Shown here: positions 54,874-62,784 of the stretch, in pieces | Layout: every line of letters starts with the position of its first letter | How positions within the stretch are numbered: position 1 is the stretch's first letter | From: 40CM-4-68-19 sp036513415 | GTDB taxonomy: Bacteria > Myxococcota > Myxococcia > Myxococcales > 40CM-4-68-19 | Length of the DNA: 64,000 nt | Assembly (NCBI GenBank): GCA_036513415.1 | Contig: DATBZA010000147.1 | Coordinates: 6,706-70,705 of the forward strand | Reading direction: 5' to 3' | Position numbers and translations under genes: made by a program | Notes under the pieces: generated by a model | The model's database searches: none | The model's input: the letters and a program-made list of their open reading frames with translations, nothing else | Told to the model about the DNA's origin: nothing

Positions 54874-55724
54874 GCCTGGGGGTGATCGCTACCGCGCACG
54901 ACTTCCGCCGCGCCTGCCAGGAAGCGCGGCGGGACGGGGAGCTCGCGCTGGTTCCCACCATGGGGTACCTGCACGCGGGGCACCAGTCGCTGATCAGGGC
55001 GGCGGCGCAGCGCGCTCCCGCGGTGGCGGTCACCATCTTCGTGAATCCGGCGCAGTTCGGTCCCGGCGAGGACCTCTCGCGCTATCCGCGCGACGTCGAC
55101 GGCGACCTGCGCAAGTGCGAGGAGGCGGGCGCGACCTTCGTGTTCGCTCCCCGCGGAGCGGAGGAGATCTATCCGCCGGGCTTCCAGACCTACGTCGAGC
55201 CCGGCCCCCTCGCCGTGCCCCTCTGCGGGGAGAAGCGGCCGGGCCACTTCCGCGGCGTGTGCACGGTGGTTGCCAAGCTGTTTGCGCTCAGCCGCGCGGA
55301 TTGCGCGTTCTTCGGCGAGAAGGACTACCAGCAGCTCGCGGTCATCCGGCGGATGAACGCGGACCTCAATCTCGGCGTGGAGGTCATCGGCCGCCCGATC
55401 GTGCGCGAGAGCGACGGGGTCGCGATGTCGTCGCGCAACGCGTACCTCTCGCGCGAGGAGCGCCTGCGGGCCGCTGCTCTCTGGAAGGCGCTCAAGGCAG
55501 CGCGCGACGCCTTCACCGCCGGCGAGGTCCAGGTAGCGCGGTTGGAGGAGCTGGCCCGCCAGAAGCTGGCGGAGGACGAGGTGCGCGTCGACTACGCGGA
55601 GGTCCGCGATCCCATCGAGCTGCGGCGCGCTCAGAAGGCGGACCCGATTTCCCGATTGTTCCTCGCCGCATTCCTCGGTAAGACCCGCCTCATCGACAAC
55701 GGAGCGCTGGGCGAGCAGGGATGA
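54870..55724 (+). CDS. panC: pantothenate synthetase
   Basis: A 284-residue enzyme: VPTMGYLHAGHQSLIRAA with the ATP-binding HxGH, VTIFVNPAQFGPGEDLSRYP, FGEKDYQQLAVIRRM, and the KMSKS-like GVAMSSRNAYLS. It joins pantoate and beta-alanine. ATG overlaps the panB stop (ATGA), and the smpB ATG overlaps its stop, forming a panB-panC-smpB-SDR run. Confidence 0.96.
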   Translation: MSLGVIATAHDFRRACQEARRDGELALVPTMGYLHAGHQSLIRAAAQRAPAVAVTIFVNPAQFGPGEDLSRYPRDVDGDLRKCEEAGATFVFAPRGAEEIYPPGFQTYVEPGPLAVPLCGEKRPGHFRGVCTVVAKLFALSRADCAFFGEKDYQQLAVIRRMNADLNLGVEVIGRPIVRESDGVAMSSRNAYLSREERLRAAALWKALKAARDAFTAGEVQVARLEELARQKLAEDEVRVDYAEVRDPIELRRAQKADPISRLFLAAFLGKTRLIDNGALGEQG

Positions 55725-56185
55725 GCGAGAAGCACGTCAAGGTCATCACAACCAACCGGAAGGCCCGCTTCGAGTACCACGTCGAGGCGAAGGTCGAGTG
55801 CGGCATCGCGCTCACCGGCACCGAGGTGAAGAGCCTGCGCGACGGCAGCGCGCAGCTCTCCGACGCGTACGCCATCCCCAAGAGCGGAGAGTTGTGGCTG
55901 CTGAACGCGCAGATCCCGCCGTACAAGCCGGCGGGCCCGCTGCAGAACCACGACCCGAAGCGCACCCGCAAGCTGCTCCTGCACCGACGCGAGATCGACA
56001 AGCTGCACGAGCAGCAGCAGAGGGCCGGATACTCGCTGATCCCGCTCAGCCTCTACTTCAAGGACGGGCGGGTGAAGGTCGAGCTCGGCGTCTGCAAGGG
56101 GAAGACGGGCGTGGACAAGCGAGACGACATCGCCGAACGCGAGGCGAAGCGGGAGATGGATCGCGCGCGCAGGGGCCGCGGGTGA
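55721..56185 (+). CDS. smpB: SsrA-binding protein SmpB
   Basis: A 154-residue protein with NRKARFEYHVEAKVECGIAL, TGTEVKSLRDGSAQLSDAYA, NHDPKRTRKLLLHRREIDKL and a basic C-terminal tail (EREAKREMDRARRGRG). It binds tmRNA and brings it to stalled ribosomes. The tmRNA gene itself is only 2.2 kb downstream, at 58380. Confidence 0.97.
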   Translation: MSEKHVKVITTNRKARFEYHVEAKVECGIALTGTEVKSLRDGSAQLSDAYAIPKSGELWLLNAQIPPYKPAGPLQNHDPKRTRKLLLHRREIDKLHEQQQRAGYSLIPLSLYFKDGRVKVELGVCKGKTGVDKRDDIAEREAKREMDRARRGRG

Positions 56186-57018
56186 AGGGAAGAGTGGTGC
56201 TCATCACCGGCGGAACGTCGGGGATCGGCCGCGTCACGGCGCGCGAGCTGAAACGGATGGGCGCCACCGTGGTGGTAGTCGGGCGCGACCCGGCCCGGCT
56301 CGACGACATCCGGCGGGAGATCGGGGCCGACACCATCCGGGCGGATCTCCAACTCGTGAGCGAAGTCCGGCGCGCCGCTGACGAGCTCCGCCAGCGCTAC
56401 CAGCGATTGCACGTGCTGGTGAACAACGCTGGAGCGCTGTTCGGGGATCGCGAGGTCACGAGCGAAGGGCTCGAACGCACCTTCGCCCTGAACCACATGG
56501 CGTACTTCGCGCTGACGGCCGCGCTGTTGGACCTGCTGCGCGCCAGCGCGCCGGCCCGCGTCGTCACCGTTTCATCGGAAGCGGCGCGCGGCGGCAAGAT
56601 CGAGCTCTCCGATCTGCAGATGGAGCGGCGCTACCTGGGCATCCGCCAGTACTGCAACACCAAGCTGATGAACTTGCTCTTCGCATTCGAGCTTGCGCGC
56701 CGCCTGCAGGGGACCGGCGTAACGTCGAATGCGGTGCACCCGGGCGCGATCGCGAGCGGATTCGCCATGCAGGGCGCGGGCTGGTACGGGGTGCTGACTC
56801 GCCTCGCGCGGCCGTTCCTGATCGGCGAAGTGAAGGGCGCGCGCACGCAGATCCGGGTCGCGTCGGATCCCTCGCTCGAGACGGTGACCGGCAGGTATTT
56901 CGTTCGCGAGCGCGAGAAGCAGCCGCCCCGCGCTGCCCTCGATCAGGCGTTGGCTGGGCGACTGTGGGAAGAGAGCGAGCGGACTGCTGAACGGCTGGCC
57001 ACCCGGCGCGCCGGATGA
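56182..57018 (+). CDS. short-chain dehydrogenase/reductase
   Basis: A 278-residue Rossmann-fold protein: VVLITGGTSGIGRVTARELK (TGxxxGIG), VLVNNAGALFGDRE, catalytic Ser in VTVSSEAARGG and YxxxK in RQYCNTKLMN. The tail after VKGARTQIRVASDPSLETVT resembles the retinol dehydrogenase/oxidoreductase group. GTG start overlaps the smpB stop (GTGA). Substrate unknown. Confidence 0.9.
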   Translation: MKGRVVLITGGTSGIGRVTARELKRMGATVVVVGRDPARLDDIRREIGADTIRADLQLVSEVRRAADELRQRYQRLHVLVNNAGALFGDREVTSEGLERTFALNHMAYFALTAALLDLLRASAPARVVTVSSEAARGGKIELSDLQMERRYLGIRQYCNTKLMNLLFAFELARRLQGTGVTSNAVHPGAIASGFAMQGAGWYGVLTRLARPFLIGEVKGARTQIRVASDPSLETVTGRYFVREREKQPPRAALDQALAGRLWEESERTAERLATRRAG

Positions 57019-57435
57019 GTCCGACGGTTTCGTAACCGCCACGGCGGGATCCTACGAGTTCGGCGGACCAGTGCGCAGAAGTCGCGCGCCGCGAACGCGC
57101 CACAAAGGGCGAAGCAACGCAGCGTCGAAGCGCTGGATGACATCTTCGGCGGCGCTGTCCAGCAAACGAACGAAAGTGTCGTGATCGCTGGCAGCGGCGG
57201 CTGGTGCCGCGCCGCGGCGCCCAGAGGAGAACCGGGGCCGGGGCTCCGAGGCTCACGCTGGAACCGCACTTGCAGAACAGGCCGTAGCGCCGGGGGCGCC
57301 GAAAGGAGGATTGAGTCGGGTAGCGGTCCGCATCGAAGACGCACCTCGCGAGCGCATCGCAGTCGGGGTCGACGCGGTAGCCTTGCACGCCTCAGGAGCT
57401 CTTCGATGCGGACCGCGGTAGTTCGCGGGCCGAGC
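57019..57435. other. 417-bp intergenic region between convergent genes, with a 17-bp inverted repeat
   Basis: No convincing gene here. A stretch on the minus strand ending near 57050 reads protein-like for about 60 residues (DTFVRLLDSAAEDVIQRFDA) but has no start and is broken upstream, so it may be a decayed gene. A perfect inverted repeat, GCGGTCCGCATCGAAGA at 57323-57339 and its complement at 57400-57416, has 60 bases between the arms. It could be a terminator for the flanking convergent genes or a protein-binding pair. Confidence 0.5.
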
Positions 57436-58269
57436 TCACCCGGATTTCACCAGCACGGGCTGCGAAACGACCTGCTTGGCCGATTCCAGGTATCGCGACC
57501 AGACGGACATGAGAGCCTGCACCAGCCCGGCCTCCTCGGTGTAGAAGGCGTACTCGGTCATGTGATCGCCGAAGCTGGGGATCGCGAACACGGCTTTCTC
57601 GCTGTCGACGATCCAGAGGTACATCGGCATCAGGCCGCGGTACTCCCAGCGGTCCGCGAAGCGCAGGTCGGCGTCCAGGGCGCGTTGCTGGCGCTCGAGC
57701 GACGCCTGCATGAACTGGGGCCGCGACTCCGACACCTGGCAGTTCTCCAGCTCCTCGTACATTCTGCGATTCCGCTGGAAGCCCCCCTTCTTGACGTACT
57801 CCTTCCAGCGGGAATCCGGATAGCGGTCCTGGAGCGCCTTCTCGCGCCCTGGGGCATCCAGGCAGAGAACCTGCACGCTGAGTGGATGACCGCGGCGGAT
57901 GCGATCCGCCTTGCGATTCTCGATCGCTTTCACGTAGGCGCCGTACCGGCCGCGGTCGCGCCAGGCGCCGTGGCCTGGAAAATCGGTGGCGATGAAGATC
58001 GACTCGCGCGCATCGGCGATGATGCGGTCGACTTCAGCCATGTACCCGGGGAACGCGCCGATCTCCTTGGTCGTCAAGTGGTCGAAAACGGAGCGCAGGT
58101 CCGTGGTCAGCTTGCGGCCGTCGCGGATGGAGAGGACCGCGAACAGCGTACCAAGGACGGCAAGGAACAGGCCGAGCATCTCGAACGGCGTGCGATTCGC
58201 GAGGTACCAGTCGTAGGCATGGATGAGTTTCTGGATGTACCAGGCTTGCGTCGAGCCCATGTGCGCCAT
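57436..58269 (-). CDS. membrane-anchored protein of unknown function
   Basis: A 277-residue protein with one N-terminal membrane helix (about residues 29-46, FEMLGLFLAVLGTLFAVL) and a cytoplasmic domain. Part of it (ADARESIFIATDFPGHGAWR; VKAIENRKADRIRRGHPLSV) vaguely recalls the phospholipase-D-like or TIR-adjacent SIR-type layouts where a strand precedes a His or Asp, but no HKD motif is present. Start may be the second Met (58260). It lies alone, divergent from ssrA and convergent with the SDR gene. No family was recognised. Confidence 0.6.
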   Translation of the reverse strand: MAHMGSTQAWYIQKLIHAYDWYLANRTPFEMLGLFLAVLGTLFAVLSIRDGRKLTTDLRSVFDHLTTKEIGAFPGYMAEVDRIIADARESIFIATDFPGHGAWRDRGRYGAYVKAIENRKADRIRRGHPLSVQVLCLDAPGREKALQDRYPDSRWKEYVKKGGFQRNRRMYEELENCQVSESRPQFMQASLERQQRALDADLRFADRWEYRGLMPMYLWIVDSEKAVFAIPSFGDHMTEYAFYTEEAGLVQALMSVWSRYLESAKQVVSQPVLVKSG

Positions 58270-58332
58270 GCTAGCAGCGGGCGCAAGAAAGCCCGATGTG
58301 AGAGCGGGCGGGAGTATGTGGGCCCCCCCGGC

Positions 58333-58360
58333 TTGACGCGCCGCTCCCCCCGGTTATGTT
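58333..58360 (+). promoter_or_regulatory. sigma-70 promoter of ssrA
   Basis: TTGACG (58333-58338), a 16-base spacer and TATGTT (58355-58360). Transcription would start about 6-8 bases later, leaving a short 5' leader before the tmRNA 5' end at 58380 for RNase P to remove. Confidence 0.6.
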
Positions 58361-58379
58361 GTCTCCATCGGTACGTCAT

Positions 58380-58742
58380 GGGGGCGAACCGGTTTCGACG
58401 AGGGCAACGAACCTTTCGGCGCATGCAGGGGATGCCTGGACCTCTTCAAAAAACGGGCAACGCAACAAACGCCAACGACAACGTTGAGCTCGCGCTGGCC
58501 GCCTAAAACGGCTTAAGCACGCGGGACCCCGGAGCCCAGCTGATGGCGCCGGCAAGTCCCGTCAAAAAAGTCAGCTGGTCTTCCGTGGTGCTCCGACGGC
58601 GGAAGACGAGATTCATTCGGAGATGGTCCGGCGGGCAGGGGGCCCGTGCTCGATCCGCCGGATGACGACAAATCGCGGGACAAGCATGTAGCGCCAAAAA
58701 GGGGAGTGCTTTCGGACGCGGGTTCGATTCCCGCCGCCTCCA
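58380..58742 (+). ncRNA. ssrA: tmRNA
   Basis: The 5' end GGGGGCGAACCGGTTTCGAC and the 3' end with GGTTCGATTCCCGCCGCCTC fold into the tRNA-like domain: GGGGGCG (58380-58386) pairs with CGCCTCC (58735-58741) and the T-loop is GGTTCGATTCC. The tag frame ends at TAA 58504-58506 and reads (GN)ATNANDNVELALAA; the resume codon is probably GCA 58462 or GGC 58456. The A at 58742 is the discriminator, followed by CTC rather than an encoded CCA. tmRNA with SmpB rescues stalled ribosomes. The 3' end adjoins an integrase-bearing element. Confidence 0.93.
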
Positions 58743-58745
58743 CTC
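58720..58745. other. putative attachment site at the ssrA 3' end
   Basis: The last ~22 bases of ssrA, GGTTCGATTCCCGCCGCCTC plus CA, are a known type of integration target for tyrosine recombinases. The integrase gene starts 290 bases further on, facing this site. The matching second copy should lie beyond 64000 and was not found inside the window. The exact core cannot be fixed without it. Confidence 0.55.
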
Positions 58746-58772
58746 ACTTTTTCACTCTACGACGCAGTGCGG

Positions 58773-58794
58773 CTGTAACGAGGACTGTAACGAG
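58773..58794 (+). repeat. paired 10-bp direct repeats next to the att site
   Basis: CTGTAACGAG occurs at 58773-58782 and 58785-58794, a 12-base periodicity, 30-50 bases from the ssrA end. Short direct repeats at this distance often are integrase arm-type or excisionase sites. They also lie immediately before the ATG at 58797. Confidence 0.5.
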
Positions 58795-58796
58795 CC

Positions 58797-59063
58797 ATGC
58801 CTACCAAGCCGCCGCCGCTGATGACCGACCCGAATGACCTTGCGGAGTGGGATCGCCTGCACAAGGCACTCGATCCACTTCTGGAGGAGCACCAGGAGTT
58901 CCTCAAGAAGGGGAAGACGAAGACCGCCAAACCGGAGGACACGAAGGCCGCGTACGAGCGCAACAAGCAGATCAGCAGCCTTCGGGAGCAGCTTCAGGAA
59001 CTCCGCGACAAGGTGTCCGTCGTCAAGCACGTCCTCAAGACGGGGACGAAGAAGAAGAACTGA
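58797..59063 (+). CDS. small Lys/Glu-rich coiled-coil protein
   Basis: An 88-residue protein, highly charged and helical (HKALDPLLEEHQEFLKKGKT; AYERNKQISSLREQLQELRD), with no signal or membrane span. The only plus-strand gene of the element in the window. It overlaps the end of the integrase gene by 29 bases in convergent orientation. Function unknown. Coding status is likely because the frame is clean and composition is protein-like, but no family is recognised. Confidence 0.5.
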   Translation: MPTKPPPLMTDPNDLAEWDRLHKALDPLLEEHQEFLKKGKTKTAKPEDTKAAYERNKQISSLREQLQELRDKVSVVKHVLKTGTKKKN

Positions 59064-60216
59064 CCGACGCTCCGCGGTGCAGCTTCAGCGGCTGCACCTG
59101 AGCGCAGAGCTTCGACCACCCGAACGACGTGTACAACTCCATGACGTCCTGCCCGGGCGCGCCGTGCGTGCAGAGCCGCAGCACGTCCCGCTCGGCGCCG
59201 TCCTCGCGGAACAGCGTGATCCCGGTCCGCCTGAAATCGTGGAACCGGCGCAGTCGCTTCCCGAGCGCCGTGAGATCTTTCCGCAGCCGCTTGTAGCTGT
59301 CGTGGTCGGAGCGCATTCCGCCGAACTCGACGCGCGGCCCGCGGTTCGTCGGCCGCGAGTGCGGCACCACCAAGTCGTCCGGTGCCGGCGCCCGTCCCTG
59401 CTCGCGTGCCCAACCCGCAAGCTTCCACTCGGCGAGCATGGCTGCGAGCACCGGGTGCATCGGCATCCAGCGCTCCGCACCGGTCTTCGTGTCGCCCTGG
59501 TCGTAGCTCGTCAGCACGACGATCCGGCCGAGCGGTTCGAGCCCGAAAACGACATCGCGCCACCGCAGCCCTGCGGCCTCGCCGTGGCGCAGGCAGCCGA
59601 CGCTGGCAAGCGCGTAGAGAACTCGCCGATCCTGCGGAATGCCTGGATCGGAGATCAGTGCTTCGAGTTCCTCTCGTGAGAACACGGCACCGGCACGCCA
59701 GCCCTTCTTGCCGTCGCGCACCTTCCCAAGCTGAAAGTGGGTGAGAATGCACGGCTGCTGGCTGCAAAGGCCCGCGATCTGCGCGTCGCGGAAGAGAGCG
59801 CGGACGACGCTGTAGACGTTCCGGACGGTCCGCGGGGCGAGTTTCTGCGCTCGCACCTTCGCGATCACGTCGGCCACGTGGCGGGGTTGTACTTCCTCAA
59901 GGCGCATTGGACCGAGGACAGGATACACGTGCGTCTTGAGGCGGCTCTCGTCGTCGTCGACTGACCGGACGCCGAGTTCGCGGCGCTGCTTCAGGAACGT
60001 CCTGCCGAACGACTCCACGGTGGGCGGTGCACCCGTCGCCTCCGTGAACTCGTGGCCCGCGTCGAGTCGCTCCTGAGTCAGTCGGCGCAACTCCGCGGCC
60101 TGTGCTTCCTCGCCAACGCGGTACTTCGTGGGAAGGTTCTTCCACTCGCCCGGCCTCACCCGGAGCCTCATCCACAACTTGCTCCCCCGGACGAAGACAC
60201 CCTTGTGCGTTTTCAT
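59035..60216 (-). CDS. int: tyrosine recombinase/phage integrase
   Basis: A 393-residue integrase with an N-terminal AP2/arm-type region, a SAM-like core-binding domain (FGRTFLKQRRELGVRSVDDD; HVADVIAKVRAQKLAPRTVR) and a catalytic domain. Catalytic residues are visible: Arg in GCLRHGEAAGLRW, HxxR in RFHDFRRTGI, a later His in CTHGAPGQ and the nucleophile Tyr in VMELYTSFG. It is the last gene of the minus-strand operon, reading toward the ssrA att site. It overlaps the RHH gene by four bases. Confidence 0.94.
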   Translation of the reverse strand: MKTHKGVFVRGSKLWMRLRVRPGEWKNLPTKYRVGEEAQAAELRRLTQERLDAGHEFTEATGAPPTVESFGRTFLKQRRELGVRSVDDDESRLKTHVYPVLGPMRLEEVQPRHVADVIAKVRAQKLAPRTVRNVYSVVRALFRDAQIAGLCSQQPCILTHFQLGKVRDGKKGWRAGAVFSREELEALISDPGIPQDRRVLYALASVGCLRHGEAAGLRWRDVVFGLEPLGRIVVLTSYDQGDTKTGAERWMPMHPVLAAMLAEWKLAGWAREQGRAPAPDDLVVPHSRPTNRGPRVEFGGMRSDHDSYKRLRKDLTALGKRLRRFHDFRRTGITLFREDGAERDVLRLCTHGAPGQDVMELYTSFGWSKLCAQVQPLKLHRGASVSSSSSSPS

Positions 60217-60491
60217 CGTGTCGTCCCTCGTGCGCGGCGACGGCGATCTTCACGAATGCCCTCTCGCTGGCGAGCCACCAACCAGTCCGTCAACACGGAG
60301 ACGATCTTGTTCGACACGGTCCGTCCTTCTTGAGACGCGATTCTTGATAACCAATCGCGCAGTTCGGCCGGGCAGCGGAAGACTACCCGCGTATCCTTTG
60401 GCCCCCGGAGAAGTCTCCAACCGAGTTCTCCGAGGATTTGGTTTTCAGATCCCGTCAAGCGCGTCCTTGATCCAATTCCCCTGCGTGTCAT
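60213..60491 (-). CDS. ribbon-helix-helix (Arc/CopG-like) DNA-binding protein
   Basis: A 92-residue protein. Residues about 32-75 (KDTRVVFRCPAELRDWLSRI; EGRTVSNKIVSVLTDWLVAR) fit the strand-helix-helix pattern of RHH repressors. The N-terminus and the Arg-rich tail flank it. It overlaps integrase by four bases, so it may control excision or integrase expression. Confidence 0.65.
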   Translation of the reverse strand: MTRRGIGSRTRLTGSENQILGELGWRLLRGPKDTRVVFRCPAELRDWLSRIASQEGRTVSNKIVSVLTDWLVARQREGIREDRRRRARGTTR

Positions 60492-60515
60492 ACAAAATGT
60501 ATGACACTCGCCGGC

Positions 60516-60854
60516 CTACCCGTCAATCGCGCGCGCAACCGCCCTCTCGACGTCGGCCTGCATGCTCGTCGGGTCGGGTGAATGCGAGCCACGAATCCAG
60601 CGCTCCACCTCCGCACGGTCGAGGATCCATTCGCGAGCGCCGACCGGCTTTGTGGCGTGGAGTTCGCCAGCCTTGATGGCTCGACGCACGGTGTCGGGAT
60701 GCCGCCGCGCAAGTTCCGCAGCCTCCGGCACCGAGAGTCGTCCGCGGGGCAGGGACTGCGGCGCCGTGGAAGGGACCCGGGCGAGAACGCCGGCCAGTTC
60801 CTCCCGCAGCACCTCGCGGAGCGCGGACTTGATCTCCTCTGCGAGTGCGCTCAC
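60516..60854 (-). CDS. excisionase-like HTH (MerR/Xis-type) protein
   Basis: A 112-residue protein with an N-terminal amphipathic helix region (SALAEEIKSALREVLREELA) and an HTH_17-type domain: LSVPEAAELARRHPDTVRRA, IKAGELHATKPVGAREWILD, AEVERWIRG. The GTG at 60854 was chosen because it overlaps the ATPase stop as GTGA. A longer reading to 60893 would overlap by 43 bases. Domains of this type serve as Xis directionality factors in integrative elements. Confidence 0.75.
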   Translation of the reverse strand: MSALAEEIKSALREVLREELAGVLARVPSTAPQSLPRGRLSVPEAAELARRHPDTVRRAIKAGELHATKPVGAREWILDRAEVERWIRGSHSPDPTSMQADVERAVARAIDG

Positions 60855-62539
60855 GGCCTGCGCTCCGGGCTCGCCTGCTGCGACAGCGCCCACTTCTTGC
60901 CTTGGCGCTGGATCTGGCCTTCCTCTTCGAGTCGGTCACACGCCTCGCTGACGGTCCGTTTGTTCACGTGCAGTCGGTCTCCGGCCAACTCGTTCGTGCT
61001 GGCAGCCCCACGGGCCAGTTCAGCCAGGATCTTCTCGGGCAATCCGACACCAGCCTCGCGCGTCCCTCTCGTGGTGCTTTGCTCGTACGCCGCGATCTCA
61101 TCGTCGGTAGCGACGCGGAGAGCGCCGTGCCAGTCGGGGGGCCTGCAGAGCGTGAGGTTCAACCCCGGTTTGGTGTAGTTCGTCTTGACGACCCGCAGCT
61201 TCAACAGATCGGGGCCGTTCTCCTTGCGCTTGCGCGGCTCCAGCCTCGCCACCCACCGGACGCCGTCCTTGAGGGCGGAAGCTCCGCGCATAGGGTCAGC
61301 GCTGTCCGGATCATCGGTCAACTGCCGCTTGCGCTCGTGGTGAGAGATGAGGAGCGACGGACCTCCGCACCCGGGGCTTGCTAAGGACTCAAGCACCTGG
61401 ATGAACCGGGTGGCTGCGGCGTTGTCGATTTCCACATCGGGTCCGGCGAAGCGCGAGAGCGGGTCGAGGACGACGAGCGTGTACGGGTGGCCGTCGGCGA
61501 CCGCTTCCCCCAAGATCTGCCGAAGCTCCTCGCAGCGCTGGGTCTCGGGCAGGACCGTCACGCCGGACTCCAACGACGTCGTGAGCGCCACCGGCTGGCC
61601 GCAGAGCGGCATCAGGTCGAGGTTGCGCTCGATCAGCTTGACATCGTCGTCGGAGATGAGCCCCGACGCATCGAGGACGTGGTGGAGGCGCCGATCGACC
61701 TCCTCGCGGTCGTCTTCGCCGAAGAGGAAAAGGACGCGGCCGGGACCCTCGGCTTTCCAGCCCACGCCTTCACCGAAAGCGGTAGAGCCGGTCGCGACCG
61801 CAAAGGCGATGTGCATCAGGGCGTACGACTTCCCGGTTCCGCCCGGTGCCGACAGCACGCCCACCTTTCCGGCAGGGAACACCCCGGTCCCGTCGCCGGG
61901 CACTGTCAGGAGGAAGCGGCGCCGTGGAGGCGTAGCGCGGACGGAATCCCGAGAGGGAGAGAACAGCAGGTCCCGGAGCGGCAACGGCCCGGACTTGGCC
62001 CCGTTGGAGGCAGGCTGCCCCGCGGCAACCGACGTCGGGGCGTCGTCGTCGCACCCTGGCTCTCGCGCCTCGACTTCCTCGGAAGGGTCTTCCCACTCGA
62101 TCACAAGCTTTCCGTCCTCGCCCCGATAGCTCCGCACCTCCCTGTAGTGGCGCGCCAACTCGGCGAGGTCGGCATCGCGGCGGGCCTTCTCCTCTGCCTC
62201 CGCCTCTCGCTTCTCTTGCTCGGCCCGCTGCTGCAGGAAGGCGACGATGTCGCGGATCCGGTGTGGGCCGCTGACCAAGTCCTCGCGGCCGTCGACGACG
62301 GTTTCGATCTGGCAGGTATCGTCATTCAACGTCGGGTCGAGGAGCAGTTCGGGCGTCTCGCGGAGCATGAACGACGAGCCCGAGTCGGCGGGGCAGATCG
62401 GGCACAGCGCCGTGTGGCACCGGTAGCCTCCTCCGCCGTCGGAGGACTCGAAATGTGGGCGCCCGACGTGGATGAGCATGAACAGATACGGATCCCGGAC
62501 CCCCGGGAGCGGTGTCTCCTCGGCAATGGGCGCAGTCAC
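60851..62539 (-). CDS. RepA-like RecA-fold ATPase/helicase with N-terminal Cys cluster
   Basis: A 562-residue protein with GTG start. The N-terminal region has a zinc-ribbon-like cluster (CHTALCPICP), followed by a charged coiled coil (about residues 105-150). The central RepA/RecA-type ATPase has Walker A LSAPGGTGKSYALMHIAFAV (about residue 230), Walker B TLVVLDPLSRFAG and HERK-type SLLISHHERK. The C-terminus is a winged helix (TNELAGDRLHVNKRTVSEAC). Such proteins serve as replicative helicase or initiator in plasmids, ICEs and phage satellites. It overlaps genes on both sides. Confidence 0.82.
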   Translation of the reverse strand: MTAPIAEETPLPGVRDPYLFMLIHVGRPHFESSDGGGGYRCHTALCPICPADSGSSFMLRETPELLLDPTLNDDTCQIETVVDGREDLVSGPHRIRDIVAFLQQRAEQEKREAEAEEKARRDADLAELARHYREVRSYRGEDGKLVIEWEDPSEEVEAREPGCDDDAPTSVAAGQPASNGAKSGPLPLRDLLFSPSRDSVRATPPRRRFLLTVPGDGTGVFPAGKVGVLSAPGGTGKSYALMHIAFAVATGSTAFGEGVGWKAEGPGRVLFLFGEDDREEVDRRLHHVLDASGLISDDDVKLIERNLDLMPLCGQPVALTTSLESGVTVLPETQRCEELRQILGEAVADGHPYTLVVLDPLSRFAGPDVEIDNAAATRFIQVLESLASPGCGGPSLLISHHERKRQLTDDPDSADPMRGASALKDGVRWVARLEPRKRKENGPDLLKLRVVKTNYTKPGLNLTLCRPPDWHGALRVATDDEIAAYEQSTTRGTREAGVGLPEKILAELARGAASTNELAGDRLHVNKRTVSEACDRLEEEGQIQRQGKKWALSQQASPERRP

Positions 62540-62751
62540 CGTTCGTCCCCGGGTTGGACTGTCGCGGGGAGCATGTGGAGCAGCCCGCGCTGCGCGAGGG
62601 TGCGGCGGATCCGGCGCAGGCTAAGGGCTTTCACCGGCCGGCCGGAGATCGCGCGCCGGAGGGTGCGGAGGTCCACCTCGCAGTCGAGCGCGAGGCGTTT
62701 CAGGTCGTGGAGGTCGAGAACTGGGTCAGGGACTCGATTGGGTTCCGTCAT
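62536..62751 (-). CDS. small HTH-like protein
   Basis: A 71-residue basic protein with a likely helix-turn-helix (LHDLKRLALDCEVDLRTLRR; ISGRPVKALSLRRIRRTLAQ) similar to small phage-type HTH proteins. It overlaps the ATPase start (GTGA), and its 3' partner is therefore translationally coupled. Role may be DNA binding at the replication origin or regulation. Confidence 0.6.
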   Translation of the reverse strand: MTEPNRVPDPVLDLHDLKRLALDCEVDLRTLRRAISGRPVKALSLRRIRRTLAQRGLLHMLPATVQPGDER

Positions 62752-62784
62752 ACTCCATTGTGGAGCAGGACGAACCGGGGGGAT

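Noticed and set aside
56564..57388. minus-strand open frame over the SDR gene and intergenic region
   Set aside because: Mostly antisense to the SDR gene. Only a short part in the gap looks protein-like, so I mention it as a possible decayed gene and do not call a CDS.
60488..60712. 74-codon open frame on the minus strand
   Set aside because: Lies within the excisionase-like gene in another frame, with no recognisable domain.
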